Shown here one piece after another: positions 25,207 to 38,347 of a stretch of DNA of 64,000 nt. The notes under the pieces were generated by a model, which saw nothing but the letters and a program-made list of their open reading frames with translations, was not told where the DNA came from and ran no database searches. Both the position numbers and the translations under genes were made by a program. The stretch is from Porpolomopsis calyptriformis (Eukaryota > Basidiomycota > Agaricomycetes > Agaricales > Hygrophoraceae): assembly GCA_951640195.1 (NCBI GenBank), contig OX621163.1, positions 1,550,001-1,614,000 on the forward strand, written 5' to 3'. How positions within the stretch are numbered: position 1 is the stretch's first letter; every line of letters starts with the position of its first letter.

Positions 25207-26007
25207 TCAGTACGGCTTACGCCTGTTCTTCTTCAGATCTTTTTCCAGTTGCTTAGCTTTTCTGTGACCGATCTCGACAGGGCGGATAGCGTTGTCGTCG
25301 GCTTTTTTCAACTTGACGGGACGGTTGCCGACGTATTTACCTAAAGAGCCAGTTATTAATTGTACGCCCAACGAAGATGAATAGCAATCCCACCATCCAT
25401 TTCTTTCCAAGCTTTCAAGAAATCTTCGGGATCAGAAAATGCAACGAAACCATACTTGGCCTATCGAGAGATGGTCATTAGTACTGCATTTTTGATGACC
25501 CAAAAGCCGCTCACCTTCTGACTCAGTCTATCACGGATGACACGAGCTTTCTGGAATGAGGAATACTTGTTAAAGGCATTTGACAAAACATCGTCAGAGA
25601 CATCATTGCTGAGATCACCAACGAAAAGGCGAAACCATGCTGTAGGCCAAATTCAGTGGATGATCCCGACTCGTAAGGTCCGAAAGCTTACATGGGCTCC
25701 ACTCGAGCAGTGTCTGATCTTCCCAGACCTTGCCGCCACCTTTGCGTAGGACTGTCGTTCGTTTCCCGCCTTTGGCCACCTTCCCACCGGCCCCACCCCT
25801 TTTGTCGATCATGGCGCCAGGAACATAGACACTTTGCTGGGCGAGGATCCCAACATCATACTCGTACGCATTGGCCGGAACAGGAGCACTGTGAGCAGAC
25901 GATGAGCCGCCGGGTACAGGATATGCGGGTCCTTGGTAAGTTTGATGGTAAGGATTGATGTCAAGGCCAGACTGCTGCTGGCCGTATGGATGGTAGGTCT
26001 GCGACAT
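25207..26007 (-). CDS. RBM42: RBM42-like RNA-binding protein
   Basis: Single-RRM protein; the human relative associates with hnRNP K and spliceosomal particles. The N-terminal half is Gln/Tyr/Pro-rich (MSQTYHPYGQQQSGLDINPY), followed by a basic Gly/Lys segment (KGGKRTTVLRKGGGKVWED) typical of RBM42. The C-terminal RRM follows with RNP2 RLFVGDL and RNP1 KYGFVAF, ending IGHRKAKQLEKDLKKNRRKP. The gene could start up to 36 codons farther up, but that would run into the divergent MED17 start at 26063, so the ATG at 26005-26007 is preferred. About 210 residues, shorter than animal RBM42. Confidence 0.88.
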
Positions 26008-26062
26008 GACTGGTTGAGAGCGAGAGGATGATTGACCACGTGATTCCAAACGCTGCTTGTTT
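26008..26062. promoter_or_regulatory. 55-bp spacer between divergent RBM42 and MED17 starts
   Basis: The two predicted ATGs point away from each other and are 55 bp apart, so leaders and core promoter elements must overlap or lie in the opposite gene. The sequence shows no TATA box. Start choice on either side could shift if a longer protein is real. Confidence 0.45.
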
Positions 26063-28206
26063 ATGGACGAGCCCGACTGGAAGAGGCTGAAGCTCTCGCT
26101 GGAGAGACCGTACAAAGATGACCAGGCGGAACCTATCCCAGTTTTGCTTGATATAACGCCAGATGGACAGCATATCTACCAACAGTCCGTGGTTCACCGG
26201 CTCTCGCTGCATTTCACTCGAGCTTTTGCAGGCAGGAAGACCTCTCTAAAGTGCTTGGAGAGGACCTAAGAAGGGTGTTTGTCGAACGTGGCGTAGACTT
26301 TTTTGAAAAAGTGGATGAGCACATGGAGGACGGAGAGTGTTCCAGCATTCATATGCCGGATATTCCAGAGGAAACGGCCTCCGACGACTCTCCTTCCCCA
26401 GAGGAGACGAATGAAGCCTCGGACAGGGTAATGACTACAGAGGAGTTATTCAAAATGCGGATGGAAATCTTACCACAACTCCAGTAAGTTCGCTCCCAAG
26501 ACGTATATTTGCAAACCTCACAAGTTTCAGCATTGCCTTGGGAGAAATGTCTCACGCAAGAGAACTGTTGATTTCACTTCTCGCGCTGTCGAACACCGAC
26601 ACTCGGCCTGATAACTCTCCGGAAGCTTCCTCTCTTTTGACGGCAGCTATAGTTACAAAACCGCCAAAAGCTGCCTCTGTCCAAGCTTTCGACGCCCAAT
26701 TGTCAATAGGCGGCAAGGACGAGGCCTTAAGAAAAGCTGCCAGCCTTTTCAGATCATCTGCAGACAGCATGGAGCGAGGCAGAGTGATCGGAGAGAAATA
26801 CTGGGTTGATGCTCTAAAAATCAGACGGGGGAATTGGAGGTTAATTCCCGCACCACTTCCATACGGCACGTCGACAGTGAAAGGGGCCGATAAAACGGCA
26901 AAAGATTTCCTGGTGTCTTTTGGACTGGAAGAGTGTCCGTCAACCACTCCTTACAATGATTGACACTCCTTATCACCTTCCTTTTCAGCTCCCCCAGCTT
27001 TCAGGCGAAGAGCTATCGGCCAAATGATCAACTACGAAACCGACTCGGATACCCTTGTCTTCCCTCATCGCCAGCAGGCTCGACTCCGAATTTCTATCAC
27101 CAAGGTGGACGCCGTTGGCGTACGCATCACCTCACAGAATTTCATCACTGCCGGAAACAAGATTTCCATCGAAGAGTCACTAAAGACTGCTCAGCAGGAA
27201 GTAATCGAACATGAGATTTTCACCGTGCTCGTCAGTGAATCTAGCCGACTTCCAACTGCCTCGGCTCGAGTTTCGGAAAGGCTCATTGTCATTGAGGCTA
27301 CCGAAGGAGTGGAACTGCGGTTTGAACTTGTACGTCATCGTTACTCGCTCTAGACGTGACCGTATGATACCCTCCAGGTCAACAACGACATGATCGAGTC
27401 GCAAGAGACCTCCGATGATTCTAGGATATGTGATCTCATCTATGCCATCCTTCAAGCCTTGTTATCACGGATGCATAGTCAACTCAGATCTCTACGACTG
27501 GGAAAGGCAGGCGTGCCTCGTAATTCTGACGTTATAGTTCCACCACGTTTCCTTGTATTGCAGCCAATAATCGATTTGTTGCAATACCGGAGTTTTTGCG
27601 AACGAGTCGGGGCAGAGCTTGACAAATTGGTAAAAGGACTCCATGCTGCTGGTGTTCAGTCAAGTCTTCGTTTTATTGCTGTCGGCGAAAGTGGAAAGGA
27701 ACTTGTCAAGCAGCTTGATGAAGGGTCGTTCATAAAGATAGGCGGGGAAGCCGTCCTAAGGATAGATAACAGGTATTTCATTCCCTTCATCTCTGCAACC
27801 ACTATTAACCGGGATTTATTGCAATCAGATATACTTTGCGCTTGACATTTTTATCGCCTTCATTCTTGACTGCACACCTTCCCCAGGCGACTCTCACCAT
27901 TTCTTCTATTCCCCAGCTCTGTCAACTTCTTGTGGACGAGATAGAACGCTATCTTCTGAACCAAATATGCGAGTTAGGAAGCAACCTCTGTAGTCATGTA
28001 AGTGGGATATGGTTTGTGGATCTCATATCAAGTCGAAGCGTCGGCAGGTGGGAAGGATGTGCTATGTAGGTTCATGGCAGTCTTGGGCTTTCATCTCTGA
28101 CGGGTACACTCTAGAAACTTTCGAGTCTCGTTTGGAGAAGGGTATGCTATCCAATGTTCAGCCTTCCGTCTCGATCGTGAAAATAAGGGAAATGGAACTC
28201 TTCTAG
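26063..28206 (+). CDS. MED17: Mediator subunit 17
   Basis: Core scaffold of the Mediator head module, essential for RNA polymerase II initiation. The start MDEPDWKRLKLSLERPYKDD matches the MED17 N-terminus. After the intron 26185-26231 it reads QEDLSKVLGEDLRRVFVERG; then TTEELFKMRMEILPQL, an alanine-rich helical stretch (MSHARELLISLLALSN), RNWRLIPAPL-type segment (GNWRLIPAPLPYG), GLEE-SPPAFRRRAIGQM across the intron 26935-26988, and the C-terminal LTFLSPSFLTAHLPQATLTI. Stop at 28204-28206. Two of its introns use the rare donor GTCCGT. Estimated 610 residues, in the family range. Confidence 0.9.
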
Positions 28207-28343
28207 AGGCCTATGACCCACGGACCACAGTACCTTTAATGTTATGGATAGAACAGATTATTCGGCAGGGTCTGATGGGGCAATGAAATATAAATTGCAA
28301 AAACCACCAAAACAAAAGAATGTAAGCAAGGGCGAGCTGACAT

Positions 28344-29491
28344 CTACTCATCCTCATCTTCGGAAGGCTCTCCGGCACCAGCATCCCTAGCCTCCTTTTC
28401 CTTGAACTTCCTGATCCTCTCCTCGATGTTGGCCTTGCGCTGGGCATAGGTAAGTCTGGGCGTTTTGTACTTCATGCACTCCGCTCTCCAGTCCTTCGAC
28501 TTGACCGTGGGCTTGAAAGTCGGGTCTGCACGAATGGCAGCGTATGCGTCTTTATAAATCGTCTCCATGTCCTCCGAGCCGATTCCATCAGCGAGGTATG
28601 TCGAGAACTGCCTTTTAAATCTAGACGGACGGATGAAGTTGTTCATTCGGGCTCTACGTGAACGTCGCCAGAGCCCACGAACCTTTCCTCATCCTCTTCT
28701 TCCAAGCTCTGCATGTACTCTGCCACATGGCCGCCGAAGATGTACTTCTTGAGCATCTCAGCGTCCAGCTGCTTGCTCTCTGGATCATAACCCGGAAATC
28801 GCTTCTCAGAATGTGGGATGTAGATACCGCCATCACTAGCGCCCTTGAGGGCACCGAAGACGCGGGCACCGGTTGTGGTGCGCTTCAGGCCAACATCAAG
28901 ATAACATTTGAAAGGTCTCGGTTCTTGCGGAATCGCCTCGGTGATTGAAAGTGTGCCGTCTGGGGCAGTGACACCTTGGTATTTATCACCAAGACCAAGT
29001 TTGGTAAGGGCTCGGCGTGCAACCAATAGCCCAGTAGCATAGGCTGCCACCTCAAGGGGTTAGCAGAAAGGCGAAGATGACAATATAGAGAGAGAGGCGC
29101 ACCCGCTGTCCAGTTGGTCAAGCCGTGCCTTATCCCGTATCTTGGCAGTTCTTGCGATCGCGCGGCCGTCAAAATAAAGTCACCTTGCAGGCGAGCGTAG
29201 ACAATTTGAATGATAATATCCTTGTTGGTGAACCTGACGACCAGTCGGTATTTGGGCGCATTACTAGGGAAAATGGACTCAGTATCCTCCAAGGGGAAGG
29301 CATAGGTTTGCATACTATTTATTTTTGGCCTGGGTGACGAGACGTTTCCGAGCGTAGTCTGGCGAGGTCTGAGAAAAGACGCAGAAGAATATGTGGAACT
29401 TACAATCCGTTTTCCCCTCTCTCCGACGACGGTACTTGACCTGGAAACGAGAGAAATAGGCATCGGACTTGACCTTTTTGACGAAGGGCAT
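28344..29491 (-). CDS. RPL5: 60S ribosomal protein L5 (uL18)
   Basis: Binds 5S rRNA and sits in the central protuberance of the large ribosomal subunit. [20 protein letters not shown] followed by RRRREGKTD is the universal eukaryotic L5 start. Then [68 protein letters not shown] and [18 protein letters not shown] follow. An intron near 28625-28671 joins EEER to [17 protein letters not shown]; without it the frame stops early at VEPE. The acidic tail ends EPSEDEDE. About 300 residues, as expected. Confidence 0.97.
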
Positions 29492-29707
29492 CTATGTAGA
29501 ATCGAAAAAGTCAGTCACAACGTTATCCAAAACCAAAAGTCCCATCCGACTGTTTTCCTTCCTTTCAACCGCACCAAGCTACCCCGAATCACACACCAAA
29601 AAGGTGACAGAGATAGTCAACCCACCTTGAGTTGGAAAGGTTCGAATGTACCTTGGTCTCGTTAGAAAAACGGCTTTCAATTGATGTATTATGTAATATT
29701 CTAGCTA

Positions 29708-30908
29708 TTACAATGTGCCAAGGTCGAATTGGCTACCTCGTATGCTTCCACTGGCGTATCTCCTCATAATCGGCTGGAAGTCGCGAGGAGGGGGGAAATC
29801 AGACACGGGGAACGTATGGGGCCCTGCCTCTGGTGGAGGGGAAGGTACTGTGGGAAAGATGGGTTAATACACCCTTGATAGACTGAATGTTCTACGTACT
29901 CTTTCTACGGGGAGGCCCACTGTCCGAGATTCCGTTAGTCCTCGAGGTTAATGCGGCTCTCTTGGGGGGTGGCAATGACAGCGGAGGGCCCCCTGACGAC
30001 GCCGTCCTCAATCGTGGAGGGGATATCAAGCTTCTTGTCGGAGGAGGCGAGGGCCGTCGGGGAGATTCGGCTTCGGAGAGGGTGCGAGCGCGTGGAGGGG
30101 GGGGAGGTCCTGCATTGGGAACTCTGCGGGCAGGAGGAGGCGGCACAGGTCTCGTGGATCCGGTGCTCGAAGGCCTGGGAGGAGGTGGCGGAGGGGCCCT
30201 TCCTGGGGCTATGGGAGGGGGGGGAACCTTTCGGTTCGGGGAAGGCTCGTGCAATTTGTTGCGAGGAGGAATAGCTGGCACCGCTAAGTTGTTGCGCGGA
30301 GGGATGGCCGGAAGAGGTTGGTTGTTCCGGGGTGGGAGGGCCGGAACGGGTCGCGCAGATGGGGTCGGTGAGACGTTGCGGGTTGGGAGTGCGGGCGCAG
30401 ATCGAATGGGAGGAGATTCATTTCGTTCTGACGCCCTCCGAGGTGGGATTGGCGCTGTTGGAGGTATGGGCACTGATCGGGATGGCAAAGAAGGAGCTAG
30501 ACGACTGGGAGGTGCCGGGGGTGGTGGCGGCGGCGTTGCAGAAGTAGGGTTCGGTGGTGGAACAGACCTAACGGGTGGTAGAGTGCCCTCTCGTCTAGGA
30601 ATTGAAGGTGGCTTTCCCAAAGGAGGCCTTGCTGCAAAAAACAATCAGACGCTGATTCGAACATGTATTTTTTGCCACAGACCTTGGTTACTCTGGTTGA
30701 CAGGCTTCAACCTCGGCAAGCCGCCAGCAAAGAGTGAACCGAGCTGAGGTGCTGCGCTCAAAGCAGGAGGGGTCGGGGCAACTGTTCCCCCCGAACCAGA
30801 GCCAACTTTTGAATCAAGTACAACAGCTGGGGCACTTCTATCGTTTGTCTCCGCCTTCTTCAGTCTCTTTCCAGCTTGGATTTGTTTCAGCAGGGCTTCA
30901 GAGGCCAT
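29708..30908 (-). CDS. VRP1: verprolin / WASP-interacting protein (WIP) homologue
   Basis: Actin-binding partner of WASP/Las17 at endocytic patches. The start MASEALLKQIQAGKRLKKAE is a complete WH2 actin-binding motif (LLKQIQ...LKK). An intron follows, then more than 200 residues of proline-rich repeats with polyproline SH3 ligands (PAIPPRNN, ALPPRNN, PPPPPPAPPSRLAP). The last exon carries PHTFPVSDFPPPRDFQP, which resembles the C-terminal WASP-binding motif of WIP, and stops at 29708-29710. This tail and the single WH2 support verprolin rather than a formin or Las17. The opposite strand has a long Gly-rich open frame that is only the mirror of this proline-rich region. Confidence 0.88.
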
Positions 30909-31066
30909 GGTTGGTGAATGAAGCGAGATGAGAACAAACAAATGTATACAATCCCCTAAAGCGATGAACACTGCTTTCCAAGCGTTGGCTGTTCTGATTT
31001 AAACAGCTGCCCTCGCCATGAATTCGAATAATCATTCACCACACCACCCCCACAACATCTACTCAC

Positions 31067-31653
31067 ATGGATTTCCTTTTCGGAGACGATTCTGATGAGT
31101 TCAACGCACACCAGCAAGTGTGTAAAGTTCGCTCTCTCATCGCTGGCTGGTATTGAGTATATTGTTAGTATCATGCCGCACCGCATAAGGCCCACCTCTC
31201 CCACGAACTCATTGCAGCTGCTGCGTCCTACGAGGTATCCAATCGCGATTTCCACTAATCTCTCTAACTAACCAGCATTTTTGCAGGCTGCCAAGGCTTA
31301 CGACGAGCATTGCGCAAGAAACGGCAAACCCGTCTCTCACCACCAGGCAAAGGAGTTACTGTGCGTTCCCATTGACACCCCATCTTCACACTCTGATCGT
31401 CTTCATCTCAGGGCCGCGTTCATTGGAGCCTTCATCGACCGTGAATTCGAAACTCATGGTGTGAGTGTTGCACCCTTCGTCTTGAATCCATCTCTTGACT
31501 CCTTCCTGTCCCCGCAGCTCGACTTCCTTGACAAGGAGAAAGCCAAGCATCACGGTGCGTTATCTCCTTGAATGAATTTACAACCTGTTCATCCTGCTTC
31601 TAGCCAATCACAGGGCACACAAAGCCGTTGAACCTCACTTCTTCTACGAATAG
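31067..31653 (+). CDS. CipC-like DUF3759 small protein
   Basis: Member of the fungal CipC (concanamycin-induced protein C) family; biochemical role unknown, often stress- or substrate-induced in fungi. Exon 1 gives MDFLFGDDSDEFNAHQQ; after splicing YHAAPHKAHLSHELIAAAAS, AAKAYDEHCARNGKPVSHH, AFIGAFIDREFETHG, LDFLDKEKAKHH and a last exon ending HRAHKAVEPHFFYE. Five short exons, about 105 residues, the usual size. No signal peptide or membrane segment. Divergent from the verprolin gene with 158 bp between starts. Confidence 0.9.
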
Positions 31654-31729
31654 CTGTTTAGCGTAAATGGTATCTGATTGTGACATCCTTGACGATAATT
31701 TTTGAGTTATCTATTCACCTCAAATTGGG

Positions 31730-33721
<1,992 letters not shown>

Positions 33722-33804
33722 GAAAGCTTTAAGCTACTTATTTTAAATTACCGTAAAAAGGCATACAGGTACTGGCTAAGGATACCCAGCGTTAAATAAA
33801 AATG

Positions 33805-35133
33805 TTACATCTCGGTTCGATACACGCTGTCAGCATAGTGTTGGGGGTTTTGCGGATACGAGGAAAATTGTGACGTGGATGAATTATTTCGAGGGATGGC
33901 TGGCTGGGAGGTGATGAAGGTTGGGTGCCACTGCCAAAGGTTCTGAGCCTGAGCGACGGCTGGATGGTTCCTGGAGGTCTCACCGACGGGGGTCGAGCGT
34001 CCGTTATCCGGAGACCCAGACCACTGAGGATTTTGTTGGTTACGCGAATCCCAGCTGTTGTAAAGTAAATTCAGACCGTGCGACGCCAACATCGATGACG
34101 ATTGCTACATACAATTGTGGTTGATTTGCGGGCGCACTGACGGAGCTCTGTGGTAGGTGGGGTGTGACGGCGGCACTGATATATGACTAAGTGCCTGTTG
34201 TTTAGGAATGAAAGCAAAAGCGTACTTGTAAAACGACGTATATGAAGGTTGCGAGGGTTGCGATTGCGGTTGCGGTTGTGGTTGCGGTTGCGATTGAAAT
34301 GAACGAGCATCGTGTGACTCTGCGTGTGGTGTGTTATAGGCAATCAAGGGATCAAACCTCATGTGAGGAGCTTGGGGGTAGTGTGGGACAGACGTCAGGG
34401 TAGAGGTTTTGGTGAAATTGAAGGTTAGAGGTCGCGGGCCCATGCGAGGTGGTGCTCTCCGAGGAGGGGGGAGTGATTGGCGGGGGCGACGGGGTGGCGT
34501 GCGTGGGGAGGGGGGATCGGGAACAACGAGCTGAGATAAGGGCGGATAAAGAAGGGACGGATGAGACGGCGACGGTGACGCCAATGGGGATGGGGGGCTC
34601 GAGGCCATTTCTCGGAATGCCGGGAGGGTGTCATCTTCCTCAAACGGTGGTCCATCTAGAGAAGGGCCAATAGCGGCCCAGGGCGGCGGCGGGATAGACC
34701 GATCCTCCTCCTCATCTTCATCATCTTTCTCATCGGGTATGGAATGTAGAGGTTCGAGGCGTGAAGGTACACCAGCGGTCATTGACGAGGAACCGGGGTC
34801 TGGATACGAGTCCGTCTGAGAGCGAGTCGAGGACCCCTCAGCTGAAAGTCCGGCTTCCGCAAGCCAACTCGGTTCCTCTTTTGGCCGTTTCAACGATGCA
34901 CGTCTCGAAAGTCTGGAGACAGTTTGTGGTACATCTTCAGGCGTAACAATTGTCGTTGGCGAAGGTGGTCTACCGGCGCTAGATGAAGGCGCTTGAGCTG
35001 CGGCTTCGAATTCAGACTGAGGCCATTCCTCCCACTGGTCATCGTTGGGAAATGCATCTAAAGCATCGCTGACTTTCTGATCGAACGCTTGCTGGGAGAT
35101 CTCATATGAGGGGGGGGAGGGGTCGTTGGACAT
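33805..35133 (-). CDS. proline-rich conserved protein with PPSYE motif, function unknown
   Basis: I do not recognise a functional domain. The start MSNDPSPPSYEISQQAFDQK contains a PPSY-type motif, the WW-domain ligand form recognised by Rsp5-type E3 ligases, followed by an acidic/Trp segment (DDQWEEWPQSEFEAA) and about 200 residues of Pro/Ser/Arg-rich, probably disordered sequence. A Gln-Pro repeat lies at 34246-34296. An intron at 34055-34108 leads to a second exon, with WQWHPTFITSQP and FSSYPQNPQHYADSVYR before the stop at 33805-33807. I recall similar start and end blocks in other agaricomycete proteins, which supports one gene rather than two. The donor (GTAGCA) is weak, so the junction is uncertain. 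Confidence 0.62.
34246..34296. repeat. GGTTGC/GGTTGT hexanucleotide microsatellite
   Basis: Imperfect tandem GGTTGC-type units lie on the plus strand inside the PPSYE gene. On the coding minus strand they give QPQPQPQPQSQPSQP. Length variation between strains would be in frame. Confidence 0.7.
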
Positions 35134-35310
35134 AATGTAACATAGAGGAAAGATGGCGGGGGTGTGAATTTATCTACCGGAGACAAGTATATGAGGGCGA
35201 GCCTGTGCCTTAGCTAGACTAAAATTGGCAGTGCCGGCGCTTTCGAGCCAGTACATCGCCTTGCTATCCGATTGGCAGCATGAATGGTGGAACTAAACAC
35301 ATGTTACATT

Positions 35311-37202
35311 CTAGACCTCGATGTCTTCTAGATTGGTACCCTGGACAATCATTCAGTGGAAACTGGACTTGCAGGGCTGAAGCACTGACCAGCTTTGGCA
35401 GACGAAGATATACATCCGTCCCTTGAATAAAATCTTGTCAAAGGCAAAGGAGTTCTATGTGAGGGGATCACCTACCCCAACCATCTAATGATACAAGATC
35501 CAAGGAACCGCCGAAATAACTACGAATCGACTGGGTCAGCATTCCGCAAGAATAAGGAGAGAAACCTACGTCGCATAGACGTTGCTCATAGGAAGACCGA
35601 TGCCAATTCTTGGGCGTAACCCAACACATATTTTATTCTCCAGACGCTTTCCACCCAGTCCTGGTGTCGACAAGACCTGATCAGGTTGCTGCGATGTTCC
35701 CAGCTGCTCTTCCACGGTAGCCCGCATGCCCCCCGGGCTGGAGCTCACCGTGCGCAGTCCCTCCAGACGAGAGTTGTCTAATCTCGTGGCGTTCCGGACA
35801 TGCGAAAAAGAGAAGAGGTCGGACGGTGATTTTATTTCTGGGCTCAAGAGGCCACCACCTGCAGTGATTGAGCGTTGCAAGAGGAGAGAAAACGGCATTG
35901 GTCACCTTGGTCCGAGATGCGAATACCCACCTCATTCTCTCCGGCAACAATCGTGGCACGTATCGGGGGAAGACGTGAGGCGCCATTGTGTTTCGCACAC
36001 GTTGCACGCATGGCCTGAGAAATGTGTGAGCACGGTTACACAGTTGAACAGCTCGCTCACATTTTTCACGAGCTCGAAGACAATATACCTATGAGATTCG
36101 GGCTGAGAAGAATGATCCAATAGGTCAGAGCAACGAGGATCATACTCGAGGTGTTCCCGAATGTATGCAAAGTGTGTGTCGACATGGCCGTCGACCACAA
36201 CCTCGGGCCACGCGGTGTGACTCAAAGCTTCCCCATCTTCATCTTCAATGTCGAGTCGTCGCTCCGCTAGAAGCTTGGCACACTTGTCGATACTACGTTT
36301 GACATTCAAACCGGTAAAGATGATGCCAACATGTGGCTCTCCAGAAAATTCCGTAACCCGGCCCGCCCAACTACCCGACAAAGAAATGTGGTGCTCGGCG
36401 AGAACCCGTCGGGATATTCGGGAGACCAACATGCGACGCATAAATGAGTCAAGTTGTTCCGGAAGGAGAAATGGAGAAGACAAAGACAGGCCGAGCGATA
36501 GGTTTGGTATAACGGTTACACTTGTGAATGTTTTGTAAGTTGGAAGGATATGGACACTAGATATTTCACCACCCAACTGTTCATACAAGAGCTGAGCCAG
36601 AAACTGGCAAAAGGACTCGTTTTCTGCCAGGGTGGTAATCGGAGGGAAACATCGAAATCTGATGGTGGAAACTAAGAACAATAAAGGATCCTGGGTAAAA
36701 TATGCGCACTTCTCAAAGGCGGACCAGTACAACTTGCGGTTGTATCTCGGTTAGCCCTATGACTCTTCGTTTGGAGCAACCAAAGGGTAACGGACTTTAT
36801 AAACCTTGGCGACGCCCTCCTGGGTGACAACAACATGGGGCAAGGCTTGCAAATCTCTCAATCGGTGGGCAATGCGAACGGGTAGCTCGGTGCGAACATA
36901 GTTGGCGTTCTATCGAGGCTAGGTCGACAAATAGGCATGGTGAACTACAAGGAAGACAAATGCCTTGATGAGACGGTCCTCGTCCAACGAACGTCCGAAA
37001 TGAATCTGCTTGCCGAGGTAAGAAGTTGCAGACTGCAGCAACCAGGACACCATACCAACTGCCTTAAAGTCAGCCGTTTTACATCTCTCGATGCGTACAG
37101 TTCTAGGAGTCGATTTTGGTAGAAACTGTGCACGGCAGTAGATTGGCAACGCGCACGAAAGGAATTCAAATATTGCATGGTGGTGCTGCTGGACACGGCC
37201 AT
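35311..37202 (-). CDS. mitochondrial pyruvate/branched-chain dehydrogenase kinase
   Basis: GHKL-fold protein kinase that inactivates a 2-oxo-acid dehydrogenase in the mitochondrial matrix. The start MAVSSSTTMQYLNSFRARCQ is followed by HSFYQNRLLELYASRDVKRL and LTLRQL, the family N-terminal block. Then YVRTELPVRIAHRLRDLQAL, FMRRMLVSRISRRVLAEHHI, the N-box YIVFELVKN and the G1 box RISDQGGGL, which forms only after removing the intron inside DQ-G. A G2-type RIGIGLPMSNVYATYFGG follows, ending NLEDIEV. Sequence alone does not tell me whether it acts on PDH or BCKDH; yeast has Pkp1 and Pkp2. The stop is at 35311-35313. Confidence 0.9.
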
Positions 37203-37271
37203 GTCATCCTCGGTTAGGTCTAAACCGTTGGCGTCGACGGCGAGGCCAAGTGGTCACGTGTTTAGGTACGA

Positions 37272-38300
37272 TTATAAAATTCCTTCGGATTTTAATGCAC
37301 CCATAATCAGGAATGCAGACCTACGGTCTCTCTCTACACCTACCCAATCGCTGGTCTTTCTCGGGGAGATTTCTTCGTCGGTTGCATAGATGTCATCCTG
37401 ATCCTGTACGGTTGCGCTATCGCCTCGTTCCTCTGCTTCATGGTCCCACAAAACTTCTTCCAACTGTGAATCACTGAAAGTCACCGCAACCGTCTTTGCG
37501 TCTCTGATGTTTGGAAGGATGGATGTCAGCAAGTTGGAGAGAAGTTCCGAAGTTCCATCAACCGTTTGTGATCGCAGGACGGGCAAAGGAAGGTACTCGG
37601 CCTTGAAACACAAAAAAACGTTAGAGTATTGTCAGGAATCAACTTTTCCGCCCTACTTCGAGTAGCATGCCTCTCACCCCCCCTCCGGCAATCATAACAT
37701 TACCAGCGCGAACCAACCAGTCAGTGCCGATAGAAAATATGCTTCCCTCAACAGAAAGCTGTTGTCCAACTTGGCCTCTCTGAGGAGCAGTGGATGCAGA
37801 CTGCCTGACAGGCACCCAGCGCGCTCGAAGCTGAGCCAACAGTTGCTCCAAAGCGCCCGGAGGTGTAAGGGTTAGGAAAGTGGCCCGGTAATGCAGTGTC
37901 CCTGATTGCGCGGGCGTGTGGACTTGAGGATTTTGATCGGGATTGACATCCGTATGCGTAGGAGCTGAGGGGTCTTCAAGAAGCACAAACACATTCTCAT
38001 TCATTGTAAGAGTGCACATGGACCGTTCTGAGGGAATATTGACGCCAGGGGTTGTCCCGAGAGTCGAACGGTATGATCGTATTGTCAGATGCCATCTGCC
38101 TCTGTATTGTCCCTAAAGGCTCTGTTAACAGACCTTGGTAAGATGCAATTTCTATGCTCACATGGTGGTTCCTAAGTATATTTTCATTGATAAGTTCAAG
38201 GCCAGTTGTGGGTGCATTAACCCATCGTGCGAGTCTGTATAAAAGTAAGATCCCAAGACCGCTGGCGGCGAGAAGACAAATCAAACCCTGTGTATCCCAT
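37272..38300 (-). CDS. MED20: Mediator subunit 20
   Basis: TBP-like-fold subunit of the Mediator head, pairing with MED18. Removing a short first intron gives MGYTGLARWVNAPTTGLELI, the typical MED20 start; without it the first exon is lost and a false hydrophobic N-terminus appears (ICLLAASGLGILLLYRL). Conserved blocks are RATFLTLTPPGALEQLL, SIFSIGTDWLVRAGNVMIAG and GGGVRGMLLEAEYLPLPVL, ending MGALKSEGIL. The middle intron (about 37614-37660) separates MLLE from AEYLPLP. About 290 residues, slightly longer than human MED20 through an acidic C-terminal extension. Confidence 0.9.
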
Positions 38301-38347
38301 CGTCGATGCGGACACTGTCACATTTAGTGTGACGGGTCGCGACCGTG
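38301..38347. promoter_or_regulatory. 47-bp spacer between divergent MED20 and ORC4 starts
   Basis: The MED20 ATG (38298-38300, minus) and the first in-frame ORC4 ATG (38348) are 47 bp apart. If ORC4 starts at the next ATG (38384) the gap is 83 bp. The region contains GTGACGGGTCGCGACCG with an NruI-type palindrome TCGCGA; no TATA box. Confidence 0.45.

Noticed and set aside
28624..28672. Possible frameshift in RPL5 between VEPE and the next frame
   Set aside because: A short GT..AG intron joins EEER to FKRQFS and matches the family.
29887..30747. 286-codon plus-strand open frame rich in glycine
   Set aside because: Mirror image of the proline-rich verprolin exon; composition is forced by the opposite strand.
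38050..38075. Second B-box-like GTTCGACTC on the minus strand
   Set aside because: It is MED20 coding sequence (PFDSRDN) and has no tRNA fold around it.
37997..38284. Apparent membrane anchor at the MED20 N-terminus
   Set aside because: The hydrophobic run is an intron; splicing from ATGGGATACACAGG gives the normal MED20 start.
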